This document shows, in pieces, positions 46,775 through 56,469 of a stretch of 64,000 bases of DNA. Made by a program: the position numbers and the translations under genes. The DNA is from Clostridiales bacterium (GTDB taxonomy: Bacteria; Bacillota; Clostridia; Oscillospirales; CAG-272). The stretch covers positions 118,908-182,907 of the forward strand of contig JAAVZO010000036.1 of NCBI GenBank assembly GCA_022791685.1, read 5' to 3'. The first letter of the stretch is position 1. Each line of letters begins with the position of its first letter. The notes under the pieces were generated by a model. It did not search any database, was not told where the DNA came from, and saw nothing but the letters and a program-made list of their open reading frames with translations.

Positions 46775-47839
46775 TTATTTGATGTCAACCGACTTGCCGG
46801 TCTTTGCAGATTCGTAGAGTGCGTCGAGGATCTTCATGATAACAACGCCGTCAGCTGCTGGAGACATACATTCGGTCTTGTTCTGGCAGCAATCAACAAA
46901 ATGGTCGATTTCAGCTTGGAACATTTCCTTATTCTCGCAGTAGGTGCTGAGGTCTTTAAGCTGTACGTCAGTCATGAAACCGTTCATTTCGCTATAGATC
47001 TTCATACCGTCAAGGCAGATACCGCCCTTTGTACCGTAAAGGCTGCGCTCGCCCTTAGGCTCGCAGTTGAGTGCATATGAAGCTTCAAGCAGAGTGGAAG
47101 CGCCGTTTGCATATCTGATGATACCTACAGCGTTCGACTCAACGGTGCACTTATCCTTCTTAGGATCAGCTCCATCCGGATGCCAGCCCACACTGGTCTT
47201 CAATTTAGCGCGGTCATCGTGAAGCAGGTCGGAGGTAACAGCAAATACCGATACAGGCTCAGGATTGCCCATCAGGTAACGGGTGAGGTCGAGCGGATGT
47301 ACACCGATATCAATGATAGGTCCGCCGCCCGAACGGTCCTTATCTGCGAACCAGCCACCCGGATTTCCGTTGCGGCGCATATAAGTAGCCTTCGAATAGT
47401 AGATATCGCCGAAATATCCCTGGTCGATGAAGTCCTTAGCAATGCGGGCTTCAGTTGAAAAACGAGTAACGAAGCCGAGCATCAAAAGCTTGCCGTTCTT
47501 CTTTGCAGCGTCGAGCATAGCTTCAGCCTCAGCAGCATTCATAGCCATAGGCTTCTCGCACATTACATCAAGTCCGGCGTTGAGAGCTGCAATTGCACAT
47601 TCAGCATGAGCGCAGTTCCATACGCATACATCAGCTGCATCGAGCTCAACATTTGCGAGCATTTCAGCAACGCTTGCAAAACGCTTCGGAATGTTGTTGC
47701 GGTCAGCAAAGGCATTGCACTTGTCGATATCGATATCGCAGACTGCAACTACCTCTGCATTAGGATTGTGCTTATACGCACCCATATGCGTGCCGGCAAT
47801 GTTACCAGCGCCAATGAGTCCAACTCTGAGTTTAGACAT
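46775..47839 (-). CDS. Gfo/Idh/MocA family oxidoreductase
   Basis: LRVGLIGAGNIAGTHMGAYKHNPNAEVVAVCDID, MCEKPMAMNAAEAE, GGGPIIDIGVHPLDLTRYLMG. Confidence 0.93.
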   Translation of the reverse strand: MSKLRVGLIGAGNIAGTHMGAYKHNPNAEVVAVCDIDIDKCNAFADRNNIPKRFASVAEMLANVELDAADVCVWNCAHAECAIAALNAGLDVMCEKPMAMNAAEAEAMLDAAKKNGKLLMLGFVTRFSTEARIAKDFIDQGYFGDIYYSKATYMRRNGNPGGWFADKDRSGGGPIIDIGVHPLDLTRYLMGNPEPVSVFAVTSDLLHDDRAKLKTSVGWHPDGADPKKDKCTVESNAVGIIRYANGASTLLEASYALNCEPKGERSLYGTKGGICLDGMKIYSEMNGFMTDVQLKDLSTYCENKEMFQAEIDHFVDCCQNKTECMSPAADGVVIMKILDALYESAKTGKSVDIK

Positions 47840-47885
47840 ATTTATCTCTCCTTTTATATAATTCCGCCGAATAAGGCAGGACAAA

Positions 47886-48740
47886 TTACTTATTTATAAT
47901 TCCTCTGAGGAAGTCAGCCGCGAGCTTGATGTCAGCTTCGGGAGTAGGTCCTACTTCACGCTCGATGGTGAGATAGCCCTTATAACCGATCTCTTCGAGT
48001 GCTGCAAGGTATGCCGGGAAGTCGACCGAGCCAGTGCCAAGCGGTACCTCTTCAAAGTATTTGATACCTTGGAATTCTTCCGGAACTGGATGAACTACGC
48101 CATAGATGTACTCAGGATTTCCGATCGCAAGTCTGCGTCCGTCCTTAGCATGAGTGTGGACAATGTAATCCTTGAGGTTATGAACAGCGCCTACAGGGTC
48201 ATCGCCAGTAACCATTACGAGGTTTGCTGGGTCGAGGTTTACGCCAACACCAGTAGAACCGAGACTGTCGAGGAAGCCCTTTAGAACTGCTGAGGTCTCA
48301 GGACCGGTCTCGATAGCGAAATGCGCTTCTATAGAATCAGCAAAGCGAGCCAGCTCACCGCAAGCCTCCTGCATGATCTTGTAGCGGTCATGGTTAGGAT
48401 CGTTCGGAACAACACCGATGTGAGTAGTTACAATATTGCAGTCAAGTTCCTTTGCGAGTTCAAGAATGCGCTTCGATTTTTCGATGAGCTCAGGGTTAAG
48501 CTCAGCATTTCCGAAGCCGTGACCGAGGTCGCCGCAGAGTGCAGAGAAACAAAGTCCATTGTCTTTAACGTAAGCGAGCAGCTCCTTAGCCTTAGCACCG
48601 GAGAGGTTTTCAGGGGCATTCTCGCCTCTGGTAGCGTAAAGCTGAACACCGTTGAGTCCGAGCTCAGCAGCCTTTTTAACTGCTTCATAGGTCGGGCATC
48701 TGAACGATTCAAGCAGTGCGCCTATATTGAAATTATACAT
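47886..48740 (-). CDS. Sugar phosphate isomerase/epimerase (xylose isomerase-like TIM barrel)
   Basis: AAELGLNGVQLYATRGE, VTTHIGVVPNDPNHDRY, VGVNLDPANLVMVTGDDP, GYKGYLTIEREVG. Confidence 0.88.
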   Translation of the reverse strand: MYNFNIGALLESFRCPTYEAVKKAAELGLNGVQLYATRGENAPENLSGAKAKELLAYVKDNGLCFSALCGDLGHGFGNAELNPELIEKSKRILELAKELDCNIVTTHIGVVPNDPNHDRYKIMQEACGELARFADSIEAHFAIETGPETSAVLKGFLDSLGSTGVGVNLDPANLVMVTGDDPVGAVHNLKDYIVHTHAKDGRRLAIGNPEYIYGVVHPVPEEFQGIKYFEEVPLGTGSVDFPAYLAALEEIGYKGYLTIEREVGPTPEADIKLAADFLRGIINK

Positions 48741-48903
48741 GATAATATCTCCTTTTATCAAGATTAAAACAAAATAATTCAAGAAAGGTACTTGATTTTT
48801 TTGTAAGCTTATTATATAATATTATTGCAAATATATCAATACTTAATATTGCCTTTATTTGACACAATATTGCTCCATTCAAAAAAGAAAGCAAGCTATA
48901 ATT

Positions 48904-49707
48904 ATGATAAACAACTTCTACGAATCACATATAGTGCCCGACCCATCGCGACCGTTTATATACCACCGATGGACGATCAGCAATGGCTGCCCGCTGCACT
49001 GGCATGAGAACATCGAGCTGCTCTACTTCAGAAGCAGCGGCACAGCTATGCGCGACCGCCAGATATATTATGCCGAGCCGAACGATATTGTAATATTCAG
49101 CTCGAATTCTCTGCACGAGGTCACAATAAACGACAGTACACGCTATGACTGCCTGATAATCGACAGCAAATTCTGCGTGGAAAATAATATCGACATATCC
49201 TCGCTGGACTTTGATTGTTTAGTGCGCGATGAAACTGCCGCAGAGCACTTTTGCAGCGTTATCGACGCGATAGAACAATATGATCAGCCGAATCCTGACC
49301 GATTCGCTGCTGCTGCGACAAAATCCGAAATACTGTCACTTATGGTCTATCTCTGCCGCAATTATTCACACCCCGATGACCGCACGAAGGAGCGCAGCGA
49401 TACTGTGCGGCGCGCTATAGGTTATATAAACTCGCACATTTCAAAGCCTATGACCATAGACGAAATAGCCGCCTACGTTCGCGTGAGCAAGTACTATTTC
49501 TGCCGTGAGTTCAGGCGCGAGACTGGATATACGGTCGTGCGGTATATAAACAACCTGCGCTGCCGTGAAGCCGAGCGGATGCTGAAGCAGGGCGGGATCA
49601 CCGTAAGTGAAACAGCTCGTCTATGCGGATACGACAACCTGTCATATTTCACACGAACCTTCAAATCAGTAATCGGAAAGACTCCAAGCGAGCTTCGAAA
49701 AGGTTAA
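48904..49707 (+). CDS. AraC family transcriptional regulator
   Basis: Cupin-like N-terminus; ISKPMTIDEIAAYVRVSKYYFCREFRRETGYTVVRYINNLRCREAERML...LCGYDNLSYFTRTFKSVIGKTPSELR. Confidence 0.93.
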   Translation: MINNFYESHIVPDPSRPFIYHRWTISNGCPLHWHENIELLYFRSSGTAMRDRQIYYAEPNDIVIFSSNSLHEVTINDSTRYDCLIIDSKFCVENNIDISSLDFDCLVRDETAAEHFCSVIDAIEQYDQPNPDRFAAAATKSEILSLMVYLCRNYSHPDDRTKERSDTVRRAIGYINSHISKPMTIDEIAAYVRVSKYYFCREFRRETGYTVVRYINNLRCREAERMLKQGGITVSETARLCGYDNLSYFTRTFKSVIGKTPSELRKG

Positions 49708-49720
49708 ATAATTATACAGA

Positions 49721-49744
49721 GACGGCGCGGATATCCGCGCCGTC
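49721..49744. terminator. Bidirectional terminator (24-bp perfect palindrome)
   Basis: GACGGCGCGGATATCCGCGCCGTC followed by GTTTTG; between convergent genes. Confidence 0.75.
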
Positions 49745-49752
49745 GTTTTGTG

Positions 49753-52578
49753 TTATCCAATTCTTGAAAGTATAGCTGCAAGCTCACCGCGCGAAATATT
49801 GGCATTCGGACGTATCGTGTTGTCCTCATAACCGTTCACCGCACCGGCAGCAACGCACTTTGCAATTCCGGAGTAAGCCCAATCCTGGATATCTATGCTG
49901 TCCGCAAACTTCAATATAACTTCGCTGTTATCAAGAAGCGAGCCTATGACCTTGAAAGCTTCCTGACGTGTTATAGGCGCGTTCGCATTGAATATCCACA
50001 CGCCGTTCTCGTCGATACCGTAGCCGTTCATAATGCCATTAGCGATAGCCGCACGGATATACGCAAGCTTGTCAGCTGGAGTGTCAGCTTCAAGCACGAT
50101 CCCCTGCTCCGCATATGCACTGGCATTTATTCCCATCCATCTCAGCAGCAGCTTTGTGAATTCGCCGCGGCTCAGTTCATCGCTCGGGGAGTAAACGAGC
50201 GTGCCGTCAACATTATCGCAATCGGAATCCTCTATCACGCCCATATCATAAAGGCGCAGAATATAGTCCTTCGACCAGTGTCCGTCCAGTCCATTAAGCG
50301 GGATGTCTTCTTCCTCGCCATAATATACCATAATATTGTCAAGCTTTATAGTCCGGTCGGCACGTCCAAGGTCGTTTATCGACAATACGCTTTCAAGCGT
50401 AAGCGTTCCATTTTTGAGTGAAGCCGGGATAACCGCCGTAAGCTCACGCCAGCCATTCTGACGTGAATAATCTTTCGTTACCACATAGGAAATATCGTAT
50501 ATATTGCCTGATACATCAGCCACCGAAGCGGTCATATTTCCTGATACGTCACCGCTTATCCAAAGCTTGATACTCTGTGCGTCCGGCGAGATCGGGAATC
50601 CGCTGCGAAGCTTTACATCGACAAGCCGCTCGACCGAGCTGTTCTCGAACGAATATCCGACTGTAAGCGCAGACTCTGACTTATACCCGCCGTCAGAGGG
50701 TGAGAAGTACATATCGTTCACAGATTTTCCAGCAGAAACCGAGAAATTGCCGATATCTGCCGCGTCCTCAAAATCAGAAACAACATCCGAGCCATCGCCG
50801 ATATGCAGCTTCACATAGCGAACAAATTCATCGTACCAAACGCCGATTTCAACATCGCCGGAGACTCCGGCAAAAGCATGGAAATTTCCGTCGACATCGA
50901 GATAACCGAGGTCGCATACAAGCATAGCACCAGGATAATCCTCAGAGCTCGACTCGATATGCGTGCCGTTGAGCGTATAATAGAACGAATCAGCCGAGTG
51001 AATCACACTACGTCCTTTATACAGCGCAGTTACATTTATAGGTACGATCGAGCCCGGGAGTATTCGTGCATTTGCCGGCTCGACGATCACATCATCGAGA
51101 TGATCTACTACAACCACCGAAGCATTTCCGTATATCGGATTTTCGTTTGTTGTGGAAATAATGAACTTATATTCACCCGCAACTCCGCCGGCAGTGAATG
51201 CTGCACCCGACACACTACCTACGTTATTGGCGTACACTTCATTCGGGTCGAACATGATCGACAGCTGGTCGCTTCCTATTTGCTCACCGACCGGCACATA
51301 TGCGCGGTCAAGCGGCTGCGCAACAAAATTAATCGTACTGTATCGAAGCAGATACGGCGTATTCGGAATCGGTGAAAGCGCTGCTGCGATTCCGTCTGAG
51401 CTCTCGCGGCTTACAAACAGTAAACCATTCGAAAGCGAACGATAGCTCCCGTCCGAAGGTGAATTCACATATACGCAGTCGGTCGAGGTAGAACCCTTGA
51501 CCATGACCGTAGTCGAGCCGCCGCCATCAAGATTGAGTGCAGTAACACATCCGAGCTCGCTCATGACCGCCGACAATTCAGCTTCAGTAAGTCCGCGGCT
51601 CGACGAGCTGCGTCCGTCTACCGCAAAGAATACGACCTTCCCGTCGGGCTTTATTCCAACGGCAGTACGCGGATTGCTCACCTTTTCGTGAGCCTCATCG
51701 ATAGTGCCGTCCGGAAGAACACCGTCAGAAAGTATCAGATCACCGCCGCCGATCGCAGTTACAACATCCTCCCAGCCCGCCTCGCAGGTGGTATCAATGC
51801 GCACCTCATCGCCTACTTCAAGGTTGGCGAAAAGTGGATAATCTTCGAAAGTATTCGCTATAGTTATGACCGCACAGCCCTTAGGAATATTGGTGTTGCA
51901 ATCGTCACGAACAACATCGCGCACGCGTCCGCTTACTGAACCGCTCGCCTTGATATCACCGTCGAGCTCGATAACGATTTCAAGCGATTCGCTCGCCGAC
52001 AGCGTAGTCGACGCGAAATCGTCTGTCACCATATATACGCCCCAAATCGTCGGGAATTTGTTCAGCTGGTCGATCTCCACAGCGTCCCAGCCACGAGTAA
52101 GGTTGACAAGCGACAGCTTGACTGATGGTTTGCCGATGATAGCTCTGCCGTCAGATGTAAATCCGACAGCATACTTCGAGTCATCGGTAGACACAAGCCG
52201 TCCGCCGTCTATCATAACGCCGAGCGGAACTCCGGTCTGCATACTGTAAAAGTCGCCGTTTATCGCGCCGAGCACCTGACTTCCCGAATTTTTCTCACTT
52301 GAAACGAGCGCTCCGAGACGGTCCTTGCCGTAGATCGTTGCACCGTATCTGACGAGCGGCAGTACGTCACCGCTTGGGTCGTATTCGAATATGTAAGAGT
52401 TCTGCGTCCGTCCGCTCTGGTCGGTAGACTTGAATTCTGTATATGTAAGCTTGTCACCGATGGTATCGCGCATGAGCGAATCAATCTCGCCAAGGCCTGT
52501 ATATGACAGCGCATTCAGCGGGAACGACATCAGCATTGCCGCCGCAAGCGCTGTCAGTGTGATTTTATATTTTTTCAT
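49753..52578 (-). CDS. Secreted phosphodiester glycosidase (NAGPA-type) with C-terminal SLH domains
   Basis: Signal peptide; GAINGDFYSMQTGVPLGVMIDGGRLV, VTALNLDGGGSTTVMV; SLH repeats LDGHWSKDYILRLYDMGVIE, DWAYSGIAKCVAAGAVNGYEDNTIRPNANISRGEL. Confidence 0.88.
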   Translation of the reverse strand: MKKYKITLTALAAAMLMSFPLNALSYTGLGEIDSLMRDTIGDKLTYTEFKSTDQSGRTQNSYIFEYDPSGDVLPLVRYGATIYGKDRLGALVSSEKNSGSQVLGAINGDFYSMQTGVPLGVMIDGGRLVSTDDSKYAVGFTSDGRAIIGKPSVKLSLVNLTRGWDAVEIDQLNKFPTIWGVYMVTDDFASTTLSASESLEIVIELDGDIKASGSVSGRVRDVVRDDCNTNIPKGCAVITIANTFEDYPLFANLEVGDEVRIDTTCEAGWEDVVTAIGGGDLILSDGVLPDGTIDEAHEKVSNPRTAVGIKPDGKVVFFAVDGRSSSSRGLTEAELSAVMSELGCVTALNLDGGGSTTVMVKGSTSTDCVYVNSPSDGSYRSLSNGLLFVSRESSDGIAAALSPIPNTPYLLRYSTINFVAQPLDRAYVPVGEQIGSDQLSIMFDPNEVYANNVGSVSGAAFTAGGVAGEYKFIISTTNENPIYGNASVVVVDHLDDVIVEPANARILPGSIVPINVTALYKGRSVIHSADSFYYTLNGTHIESSSEDYPGAMLVCDLGYLDVDGNFHAFAGVSGDVEIGVWYDEFVRYVKLHIGDGSDVVSDFEDAADIGNFSVSAGKSVNDMYFSPSDGGYKSESALTVGYSFENSSVERLVDVKLRSGFPISPDAQSIKLWISGDVSGNMTASVADVSGNIYDISYVVTKDYSRQNGWRELTAVIPASLKNGTLTLESVLSINDLGRADRTIKLDNIMVYYGEEEDIPLNGLDGHWSKDYILRLYDMGVIEDSDCDNVDGTLVYSPSDELSRGEFTKLLLRWMGINASAYAEQGIVLEADTPADKLAYIRAAIANGIMNGYGIDENGVWIFNANAPITRQEAFKVIGSLLDNSEVILKFADSIDIQDWAYSGIAKCVAAGAVNGYEDNTIRPNANISRGELAAILSRIG

Positions 52579-52733
52579 TAGAACCTCCGATTTTTTATGA
52601 TCTTAGCTAATGTATGTAATTTTCTGTCTGTACCTTTATTATAGCATGGATTGTCAAAAAAAGAAATAGTTTTTAGGTAAAAAAATATAAATTTATATAG
52701 TATTCATAAATTAGGAACATTTAACCAAAATAA

Positions 52734-52762
52734 AAACTCCGCACCTATAAGGAGCGGAGTTT
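52734..52762 (-). terminator. Rho-independent terminator
   Basis: AAACTCCGC...GCGGAGTTT just downstream of the GH16 gene. Confidence 0.7.
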
Positions 52763-52767
52763 CAATA

Positions 52768-53613
52768 TTATTCTTTCACTTCGTCATATACGCGAACATA
52801 GTCAACTGTAAAGCAATCAGGAAGCACTGCCTTTTTGAGCTCTGGCGACGGCTCATTGCCGCGACGGTAGCCCTGACACTCAGTCGATACAAGTATAAAC
52901 TGCTCGCAGTCGGAAACCGGCTCATTCGTGCGCGATACTTCTCTGCCATCGCAGTAGAATATATATCCCTCAGGACTCCAATCTACAGCGAAAATGTGGA
53001 AACCCTCAGCGTCACCCTCTCCGCAGTTGTAATTGACACGTCCGGTGCGCTTGTCTTTGTCATTTCCGACACGATCCTTACCGTATCCGCCCCAGATATT
53101 GCCGCAGGTGCAGGTACCGTCACGTTTGAAGTTCTCCATAATGTCGCACTCAATTCCGGTGTACGACGGATCGAGCGACGCACCGATTATCGGTGACTGG
53201 AGCCAGAACGCCGACCACCAGCCGGGCTGCTCCTGTAATTTGCAGCGGCATTCGTAGTAGCCGTATTTGTGCATAAACTTCGGCTCATCGAGCTTTGCAA
53301 TAGGCCATTCGTATTTATATGCACCCTCGAAATCTGAATCACCGGGCTTATCTAGAAAGTTGTATCCGGTCTGAAGATGAGCCGAATAATATTGTCCATC
53401 CTTCTCGATGAGCGATATTTTCAGTTTAGAATCTGATACCGTAACGCCTTCAGTCGTGAATGTATTGTGACGCTGGTGCAGCAGATGAAGGCGGAAATCC
53501 CACTTCGTAGTATCAAGCGAATCGCCGTCAAACTCATCGTTCCAGACGAGCTTCCACTTCTTACCATCCGGCAGTATGCTAGGCGCGTGGTCATTGTCGA
53601 TATAATACAGCAT
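52768..53613 (-). CDS. Glycoside hydrolase family 16 protein
   Basis: WKLVWNDEFDGDSLDTTKWDF; catalytic ExDxxE as IECDIMENF; FAVDWSPEGYIFYCDG. Confidence 0.88.
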   Translation of the reverse strand: MLYYIDNDHAPSILPDGKKWKLVWNDEFDGDSLDTTKWDFRLHLLHQRHNTFTTEGVTVSDSKLKISLIEKDGQYYSAHLQTGYNFLDKPGDSDFEGAYKYEWPIAKLDEPKFMHKYGYYECRCKLQEQPGWWSAFWLQSPIIGASLDPSYTGIECDIMENFKRDGTCTCGNIWGGYGKDRVGNDKDKRTGRVNYNCGEGDAEGFHIFAVDWSPEGYIFYCDGREVSRTNEPVSDCEQFILVSTECQGYRRGNEPSPELKKAVLPDCFTVDYVRVYDEVKE

Positions 53614-53762
53614 AATTAACCTCCGTAGGTATAAAACCCATTATAAAATTAGTTTTAATTTTAATATCATATATCAAAATTATGTTAAAAGCATTATATC
53701 ACACTATCAAGGATATGTCAATACTTTTACGACAAATTACTGATAAAATTCCATAGAATAGC

Positions 53763-53790
53763 GAAAGGCTGTCAGATTCGACAGCCTTTC
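53763..53790 (-). terminator. Rho-independent terminator after ilvE
   Basis: GAAAGGCTGTC-AGATTC-GACAGCCTTTC. Confidence 0.75.
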
Positions 53791-53822
53791 ATGCTTTATA
53801 TTTTATTTAGATCCGTATAAAC

Positions 53823-54893
53823 TCAGTCTACCTTGACAGTCCAGCCAAGCTTATCTTCAAGTCTGCCCCACTGAATGCCGGTGAGGTTGTCGTACAGCTT
53901 CTGCGAGATCGGGCCGATCTTGCCGCCGTTGACGATCATCTTGTCTCCGTCGTCATTCAGCTCGCCGATCGGGCTGATAACAGCTGCTGTACCGGTACCG
54001 AACGCCTCGTCGAGCTTGCCAGCCTTCTGAGCCGCGATTACCTCGTCAACTGCAAGGCGGCGCTCGGTGACCTTGTAGCCCCAGCTGCGGAGCAGGTCGA
54101 TACACGAAGCACGGGTAACGCCGGGCAGAATGCTTCCGGTCTCGAGCGTAGGAGTGATGACTTCGCCGTCGATCACGAAGAATACGTTCATCGCGCCGAC
54201 CTCGTCGATGTACTTGTGCTCGATACCGTCGAGCCAGAGTACCTGAGCATATCCGAGCTTTTCAGCCTTTTCCTGACCAATGAGCGACGCTGCATAGTTT
54301 CCGCCGACCTTTGCATAGCCAGTGCCGCCCTTGACTGCGCGGACATATTCGGTCTCGATGAATATCTTGACCGGATTGATTCCTTCAGGATAGTACGAGC
54401 CTACCGGAGAAAGGATTATGCAGAAAATGTAGGTCTTAGCAACATGAACACCGAGATGAGCGTCGGTAGCAAAGATGAACGGGCGGATGTAGAGCGATGT
54501 ACCCTCATTCTCCGGTACCCAGTCCTTGTCTACTGAAACAAGCGTCTTGATAGCGGTGAGTACATCGTCAGGGTCAACCTGCGGAATGCACATACGAAGG
54601 TTGGTGTTGTTCATACGCTCGATGTTCTTCTGCGGACGGAAAAGCTGTACATGACCATCTGGAGTCTTGTATGCCTTAAGTCCCTCAAACATTTCCTGAG
54701 CGTAATGGAATACCATAGCTGCCGGGCTTAATGAGAAATTCTGGTAAGGAATGACTCTTGCGTCATGCCAGCCTTCGCCCTCAGTGTAATTCATCACAAA
54801 CATATGGTCGGTGAAGTAGTTTCCGAATCCGAGCTTGCTCTGATCGGGCTTCTGCTTTGGAGCAGTCGTTCTTTCGATTTTGATATCTATCAT
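53823..54893 (-). CDS. ilvE: Branched-chain-amino-acid aminotransferase
   Basis: FHYAQEMFEGLKAYKTPDGHVQLFRPQKN, KGGTGYAKVGGNYAASLIGQEKAEKLGYAQVLWLDG, AFGTGTAAVISPIG. Confidence 0.95.
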   Translation of the reverse strand: MIDIKIERTTAPKQKPDQSKLGFGNYFTDHMFVMNYTEGEGWHDARVIPYQNFSLSPAAMVFHYAQEMFEGLKAYKTPDGHVQLFRPQKNIERMNNTNLRMCIPQVDPDDVLTAIKTLVSVDKDWVPENEGTSLYIRPFIFATDAHLGVHVAKTYIFCIILSPVGSYYPEGINPVKIFIETEYVRAVKGGTGYAKVGGNYAASLIGQEKAEKLGYAQVLWLDGIEHKYIDEVGAMNVFFVIDGEVITPTLETGSILPGVTRASCIDLLRSWGYKVTERRLAVDEVIAAQKAGKLDEAFGTGTAAVISPIGELNDDGDKMIVNGGKIGPISQKLYDNLTGIQWGRLEDKLGWTVKVD

Positions 54894-55140
54894 TTTATTA
54901 TCCTCCAAATAAACATTGATTAGATTATTATTGTTTATTATACACCAACTTTGTTAATATTTCAAGGTATTGCACGCAAAAATTAAATCAATAAGAAAAT
55001 TTCAGCGGCAATTACAAATTATATAATGTTTTAGCGCAAGGATGTGTATAATAATTGCTCAACCGGTAAAAATATGGATAGACTTGTTCGATAACCGAAT
55101 AAGCATAATGAAATCTTCTTCATATAAGGAGGAACATAAA

Positions 55141-56418
55141 ATGAAGCGCATATACAAATTATCCATTCTGCCACTGCTTCTTGCGGCTTTAACAGGTCAA
55201 GCCTCAGCCGCCGGAAACTACAAGCTGTCGCCCGGGCTTGAGGTGATAGCAGCTGAATACCCAATGGTCAAGACCGGGATCACCGGCACTGACATCCGTT
55301 TTACCGACAGCGACTTCGCCGACGCACTTGGAATCGAAAAGGTATCAAAAATAACTGTAACTGGACTTCCAGACAGCACGGTCGGCAAGCTCATGCTTGG
55401 AAATCAAGCCGTCACGGAAGGTCAGGTGATCGCACGCAAGAACCTTTCCTCATTAAGATTCGTACCGACATCCAGCACTGAACTTGAAGCCTCGTTCAGC
55501 TTCTGCGCCGGTTCGAGTCCTCTCAGCGCTGAATACGACTGCACTGTATTTGCACTGTCCACGATCAACTCCGCCCCAGTATTCTATCAGCCAGAAGCGG
55601 CTACGGTCGGCATTTACTCGGGCGTGAGCTACCTTGGTACATTGAAAGCAGTAGACCCAGAAAACGACTCACTGCGATACGAGATAATGTCGATGCCGGC
55701 AGGCGGAAGCGTCAAGCTGACCGACAAAGAGCTCGGCTATTATGTCTACTCTCCGCGCGCTGATTTTGAAGGCAATGACAGCTTCACAGTGCGTGCAGTC
55801 GACAAATACGGCAACAAGTCAAACACCGTCAAGGTCTCGCTCAAGGTCGACAAGGCAGACATAAGCGAGGTATTCGCAGACATGGATGGACACTGGGCAA
55901 ACTCAGCCGTGATAACCTGTGTACGAAATGGCATAATCAGCACATCAGAAAGCGATAAGTTCTATCCCGACGAGCCTATGAGCCGCGCAGAGTTTCTGTC
56001 GCTCATCATGAATGCCGCCGGATACAGCGGATTTTCGATCGCCAACACCGGATTTGCGGACGATGATATTATTCCGGTCGAGTATAAGGGCTGCATAGCC
56101 GCTGCTGAGGCACTCGGTGTCGTAAATGGTATCGAAACAGATGCAGGGCTTGTGTTCTGCCCGAATAACCAGATAACCCGCGCAGAAGCGTCGGTCATGC
56201 TTACCCGTCTCACTGGAATCGGTCTCAGCAATAACGAATCGCTCGCAGTATTTGCCGACAACGAATCGCCTGACAGCATACCAACGTGGGCAAAGTCATC
56301 TATGCGTGCGCTCAATGCTGAGGGCATACTGCGCGGCAATGGAAGCTCGCTCGCACCGTATGATGTAATCACGCGCGCCGCAGCCGCTCAGCTCGCCGCT
56401 GCACTTTTAACACGATAA
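55141..56418 (+). CDS. S-layer homology domain-containing protein with Ig/cadherin-like module
   Basis: Signal peptide MKRIYKLSILPLLLAALTGQASA; PENDSLRYEIMSMPAGGSVKL module; SLH repeats MDGHWANSAVITCVRNGIIS... Confidence 0.82.
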   Translation: MKRIYKLSILPLLLAALTGQASAAGNYKLSPGLEVIAAEYPMVKTGITGTDIRFTDSDFADALGIEKVSKITVTGLPDSTVGKLMLGNQAVTEGQVIARKNLSSLRFVPTSSTELEASFSFCAGSSPLSAEYDCTVFALSTINSAPVFYQPEAATVGIYSGVSYLGTLKAVDPENDSLRYEIMSMPAGGSVKLTDKELGYYVYSPRADFEGNDSFTVRAVDKYGNKSNTVKVSLKVDKADISEVFADMDGHWANSAVITCVRNGIISTSESDKFYPDEPMSRAEFLSLIMNAAGYSGFSIANTGFADDDIIPVEYKGCIAAAEALGVVNGIETDAGLVFCPNNQITRAEASVMLTRLTGIGLSNNESLAVFADNESPDSIPTWAKSSMRALNAEGILRGNGSSLAPYDVITRAAAAQLAAALLTR

Positions 56419-56423
56419 ATCAA

Positions 56424-56460
56424 AAATGCCGCTCAGATTTAATAAGCCTGAGCGGCATTT
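56424..56460. terminator. Bidirectional terminator
   Basis: AAATGCCGCTCAG-N11-CTGAGCGGCATTT. Confidence 0.85.
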
Positions 56461-56469
56461 TACGCTAAA

